64,000 nt of DNA from Marinifilum_A sediminis (GTDB lineage: Bacteria > Bacteroidota > Bacteroidia > Bacteroidales > Marinifilaceae): contig CANMCX010000001.1 in assembly GCA_947496465.1 (NCBI GenBank), positions 992,001 through 1,056,000 of the forward strand, in the 5' to 3' direction. Positions 61,022 through 64,000 of the stretch are shown here, one piece after another. The notes under the pieces are model-generated. The model was not told the origin of the DNA and did no database searches. It saw only the letters and a list, made by a program, of their open reading frames with translations. How positions within the stretch are numbered: position 1 is the stretch's first letter; the number at the start of each line of letters is the position of its first letter. Made by a program: the position numbers and the translations under genes.

Positions 61022-62854
61022 ATGGAACAATTATACATCACAAAAGACGAGAAGGTGGTTTATAAATCTAAAGACTGTACTATCGTAAAAATCATATCAA
61101 TTGATAAAGTAATGATACAGGAAAACTTTTCTAATATTATCCATACAGTTTCTATTAAAGAACTGGAAAAGCCAGAGGAAAACACCCAGAGAAAAGCCCC
61201 TGAGATATTATTAATGAGTGATCAGAGTACAGAAAGAGCAAATAAGATTTATGAAATTATTGAACCATTAATTGATAAAAAAAACACATCTGAATCAATA
61301 GCTTGTATAGCTAATAAACACAATGTTTCCTCCAGTTCAATTTATCGATGGTTAAAAATTATTAGAGAAACTGGACTAGTTAGTTCCCTTGCTGGATATA
61401 AAAAAAAGGGAGGTGCAGGAAAAAGTAGATTATTAAAAGTTCAAGAAGATATAATTCAAGACAAAATTCATTCTGTTTATTTAACAAGTTCAAGAAAATC
61501 AATACAGAAGACAATCATTGAAATTAAACTTGCATGTGATGATTTTGGCATTAATCCTCCAAGCGAAAGAACTATTAGAAGGAGAATTCAAAATATTTCA
61601 GAAGAAACTAAGGTAAAAAAAAGATTAGGTTCTCAAGAAGCTAAATATAAATTTGCTCCAATAAAAGGATGTTTTCCTGGAGCAACCCATCCTTTAGCTA
61701 TTGTCCAAATTGACCACACGCCAGTTGATATCATTTTAGTAGATGAACAAAATCGAAAACCTTACAAAAAACCATACCTTACTTGTGCCATAGATGTTTA
61801 TAGTAGAGTGGTAGTTGGATTTTATCTATCTTTTGATAGTCCAGGAGTTCTTGCTACAGGGATTTGTCTAAGTAATTCAATTTTACCAAAAGAGATTTGG
61901 CTTGAAAAGAGAAATATTAAAGCCGAATGGCCATGTTGGGGAGTAATGGATACAATACATTTAGATAATGCCAAAGAATTTAAAAGTAAATCCTTACGTA
62001 AAATTTGTAAAAACTATGGTATTAATATTGTTTATAGACCTGTTGGATCACCTCATTACGGTGGACATATTGAACGATTATTAGGCACGTTTTCAAAAGA
62101 AATCCATAATTTACCAGGTACAACTTTTTCAAATGTGCAAGAAAGAAAAAGGTATCAATCTGAAAAGAATTCATCTTTTACGCTAAAAGAATTTGAAAAA
62201 TGGCTAGCTATCTATATCACTAAAATTTATCATATCCGCACACATTCAGCAATAAATACATCTCCATTAGAAAAGTACAAAAGTGGGTACTTAACAAATA
62301 ATGGCAAAATAAAATTAAAGATTCCTCCTCGCATTAAAGATGAACGAAAAGTACGATTAGATTTTCTTCCTTTGATAGAAAGGTCGATCCAAGAATACGG
62401 TGTTCTCATTGATCACATATACTACTTTAGTGATATTCTACGCAATTATATTCATGATACAGAAGGCAAAAATAAGGTCAAACATATCTTTAAACGAGAT
62501 CCAAGAGATATAAGTCTTATATACTTTTTAGATCCCAAACAACAAGAATATTATGAAATTCCTTATCGTAACCCAAGTAATCCTCCAATTTCTCTTTGGG
62601 AACATCGTAAAATTCGAAAAGCTCTAACCGATAAAAATATTCAGATTGATGAAAGAGTATTATTTCAAGCCTATAGAGAATTAAATGAAATTGAAGAACG
62701 TGCTATTCGGAACACTAGAAGAGAACGAAAAAAAAATCCAATCATTAAAAAAAATAACATTCCAGTAAAAACTACAAATGAAGAAATAGATACAGATCAA
62801 GAATATCTTACAATTGAACCATTTAAAAACCTATCGAATGAACCATTTGAATGA
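61022..62854 (+). CDS. tnsB: TnsB/TniA-like DDE transposase
   Basis: The 610-residue protein has an N-terminal HTH (about 89-118, ESIACIANKHNVSSSSIYRWLK) for binding end repeats. An rve/DDE core follows with D231 in VQIDHTPVDI, D315 in IHLDNAKEF and E351 in PHYGGHIERLLGTF, then the Mu-type C-terminal domain and a basic tail (REERKKNPIIKKN-like). It joins transposon 3' ends to target DNA. Its length suits both TniA and TnsB of TnsA-less elements; no tnsA gene precedes it, so cointegrates may form unless resolved. It overlaps tnsC. Confidence 0.93.
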   Translation: MEQLYITKDEKVVYKSKDCTIVKIISIDKVMIQENFSNIIHTVSIKELEKPEENTQRKAPEILLMSDQSTERANKIYEIIEPLIDKKNTSESIACIANKHNVSSSSIYRWLKIIRETGLVSSLAGYKKKGGAGKSRLLKVQEDIIQDKIHSVYLTSSRKSIQKTIIEIKLACDDFGINPPSERTIRRRIQNISEETKVKKRLGSQEAKYKFAPIKGCFPGATHPLAIVQIDHTPVDIILVDEQNRKPYKKPYLTCAIDVYSRVVVGFYLSFDSPGVLATGICLSNSILPKEIWLEKRNIKAEWPCWGVMDTIHLDNAKEFKSKSLRKICKNYGINIVYRPVGSPHYGGHIERLLGTFSKEIHNLPGTTFSNVQERKRYQSEKNSSFTLKEFEKWLAIYITKIYHIRTHSAINTSPLEKYKSGYLTNNGKIKLKIPPRIKDERKVRLDFLPLIERSIQEYGVLIDHIYYFSDILRNYIHDTEGKNKVKHIFKRDPRDISLIYFLDPKQQEYYEIPYRNPSNPPISLWEHRKIRKALTDKNIQIDERVLFQAYRELNEIEERAIRNTRRERKKNPIIKKNNIPVKTTNEEIDTDQEYLTIEPFKNLSNEPFE

Positions 62855-63722
62855 TTGTGCAAAAAGCTACATTAAAAATGCATCCAAAAAGGAAAGAATC
62901 GAATATATTGATAAACACATATTTCTCGGATACTCTGCAGCAACAAATATTCTAAACAATATCAAATCTTGCTACAATCTCCCCAAAAAAAATAGAATGC
63001 CAAATATATTAGTTGTGGGAGATTCAAATAATGGTAAAACCGAAATATTATCTCATTTTGTTGAAAAACTCCCAGCTTACCTTGAAAAAGGAACAGAAAA
63101 ACCAATTTGTCATGCTTTATTAATTCAGGCTCCACCTGAACCAGATGAAAGAAGGTTTTATAATGTAATTCTTGAAACTTTACACGCCCCTGTTAAAACC
63201 TCTGAGAGAATTGAAAGCAGATATTCAAGAGTTAAGAATCTATTAATTCAGTCAGAAGTAAAAATTCTATTGATAGATGAAATTCATCATGTTCTAGCCG
63301 GGACACCTGCCAAACAAAGACTTTTTTTAAACGTAATAAAACACCTCTCCAATGATTTAAAAATACCTTTAGTCTGTGCTGGAACAAGATTAGCATTTAA
63401 TGCAATACAATCTGACCATCAACTCGCTAATAGATTCGAACCTAGAATCTTACCAAGATGGACAGATGATTTAGAATATAAACGTCTAATGTTAGGATTT
63501 GAACAGAATTTACCACTACTAAAAGAATCTAACCTAATTAAAGCATCCATCAGTAGAAAAGTTCTTGCTAAAAGTGATGGATTAATAGGTGAAATTGCTA
63601 AAATACTAAAATTGAGTACAATAATGGCTATTGAAACAGGTACAGAAAAAATTACAGAATCAATCATCAATAAAATTGATTATATATCTCCGGCAGAAAG
63701 AAAAAAAGCATTTTATAACTAA
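62814..63722 (+). CDS. tnsC: TnsC/TniB-like AAA+ ATPase
   Basis: The 302-residue protein has Walker A VVGDSNNGKTEIL (about 68-80), Walker B VKILLIDEIHHVL and sensor-like PLVCAGTRLAF. It is a regulator that couples target choice to the transposase; its length matches TniB. The frame starts at 62814 (41-base overlap with tnsB), but M9 at 62838 gives a shorter 17-base overlap and is also plausible. The tail is short, without the extensions of full Tn7 TnsC. Confidence 0.92.
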   Translation: MNHLKTYRMNHLNDCAKSYIKNASKKERIEYIDKHIFLGYSAATNILNNIKSCYNLPKKNRMPNILVVGDSNNGKTEILSHFVEKLPAYLEKGTEKPICHALLIQAPPEPDERRFYNVILETLHAPVKTSERIESRYSRVKNLLIQSEVKILLIDEIHHVLAGTPAKQRLFLNVIKHLSNDLKIPLVCAGTRLAFNAIQSDHQLANRFEPRILPRWTDDLEYKRLMLGFEQNLPLLKESNLIKASISRKVLAKSDGLIGEIAKILKLSTIMAIETGTEKITESIINKIDYISPAERKKAFYN

Positions 63723-63725
63723 AAA

Positions 63726-64000
63726 ATGGTCTACATAAAATCTTTAAATAAAAATATATTTCCTTATTACATAAAACCAGAAGAAAATGAGCTTTTTTCA
63801 TCTTGGTTATGCAGATTATCTTATAGTCATGAAATCAAAACAAATAGCTTCATTGCAAATTATCTTGGAAGAGATTTTCCTATTTGGAATAGAGATATAG
63901 ATCTAATGTATAATAATAAACTAATTGACCTATTTTCGAACAGAACTCCTTTAAATGAAGACAAAATAAAACTATTATTTCTAGAATCATATGATACATA
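63726..64000 (+). CDS. tniQ: TniQ-family target-selection protein, 3' end outside window
   Basis: ATG at 63726 lies 3 bases after the tnsC stop. The 91 visible residues include FPYYIKPEENELFSSWLCRLSYSHEIKTNSF, the typical TniQ N-terminus with its conserved E..SSWL.RL pattern. TniQ/TnsD proteins recognise the attachment site or a guide complex; here the site is inside comM, so this protein is the likely comM recogniser. The full length and the zinc-finger part are outside the window. Confidence 0.85.
   Translation, partial: MVYIKSLNKNIFPYYIKPEENELFSSWLCRLSYSHEIKTNSFIANYLGRDFPIWNRDIDLMYNNKLIDLFSNRTPLNEDKIKLLFLESYDT

Noticed and set aside
58414..64000. CRISPR-associated transposon
   Set aside because: TnsB, TnsC and TniQ are present, but no cas gene or CRISPR array is visible in this part; a distant array beyond the window cannot be excluded, yet comM targeting fits TniQ-type site choice.

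Overview
The window is an AT-rich stretch of a chromosome from the phylum Bacteroidota, most likely a marine or anaerobic Bacteroidales/Marinilabiliales relative. Four things point there: a type IX secretion sorting domain on a giant surface amylase, SprB-like and OmpA surface modules, tandem full-length FtsX/MacB permeases of the Bacteroidota kind, and promoters of the TAnnTTTG type. No rRNA, tRNA or CRISPR array was seen.

Layout. (1) 1-4357, minus strand: an anaerobic respiratory operon, running from a four-cluster ferredoxin through an NrfD-type quinol-linked membrane subunit and a membrane-anchored cytochrome c to a NapA-type periplasmic molybdoenzyme cut by the window edge. Two ~100-bp imperfect palindromic repeats sit between its genes. 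(2) 4698-5410: an IS200-like Y1 transposase bracketed by two REP-like hairpin cassettes; relatives of these hairpins lie at 20264 and 46535. (3) 5639-9056: an OmpA-family surface protein and a repeat/propeller protein, probably co-transcribed. (4) 9131-17014, minus strand: a defence island with Vsr endonuclease, C5 cytosine methyltransferase, a 967-residue protein with two GHKL ATPase modules and a kinase-like H-box, a receiver-like protein, a DUF3883 PD-(D/E)XK protein and a HEPN-like protein. The last five form one overlapping or nearly contiguous operon. (5) 17208-19483: a 21-bp tandem repeat, then a second family of 20-bp palindromes around a RAYT transposase, with palindromes inside coding sequence and at stop codons. 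(6) 19466-25966: small regulatory, outer-membrane, TPR and lipoprotein genes. (7) 26076-45874: an NtrB/NtrC-like two-component pair divergent from one ABC ATPase followed by six paralogous FtsX/MacB permeases and one lipoprotein, with a sigma-54-like promoter in the divergent gap. (8) 46051-48088: housekeeping-type genes including inorganic pyrophosphatase. (9) 48466-57273: a 2,935-residue secreted alpha-amylase with exactly 17 tandem 231-bp repeats. (10) 57724-64000: the 3' part of comM, interrupted by the left end of a Tn7/Tn5053-like transposon (TnsB/TniA, TnsC/TniB, TniQ) carrying a HigBA toxin-antitoxin module and a possible structured RNA.

The strongest candidates for undescribed biology are the methyltransferase / dual-GHKL kinase-like / receiver / nuclease island (9.1-17.0 kb) and the comM-inserted transposon with its four end repeats and nested-palindrome locus (58.4-58.8 kb). 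All functional assignments are by reading motifs; no database search was possible.
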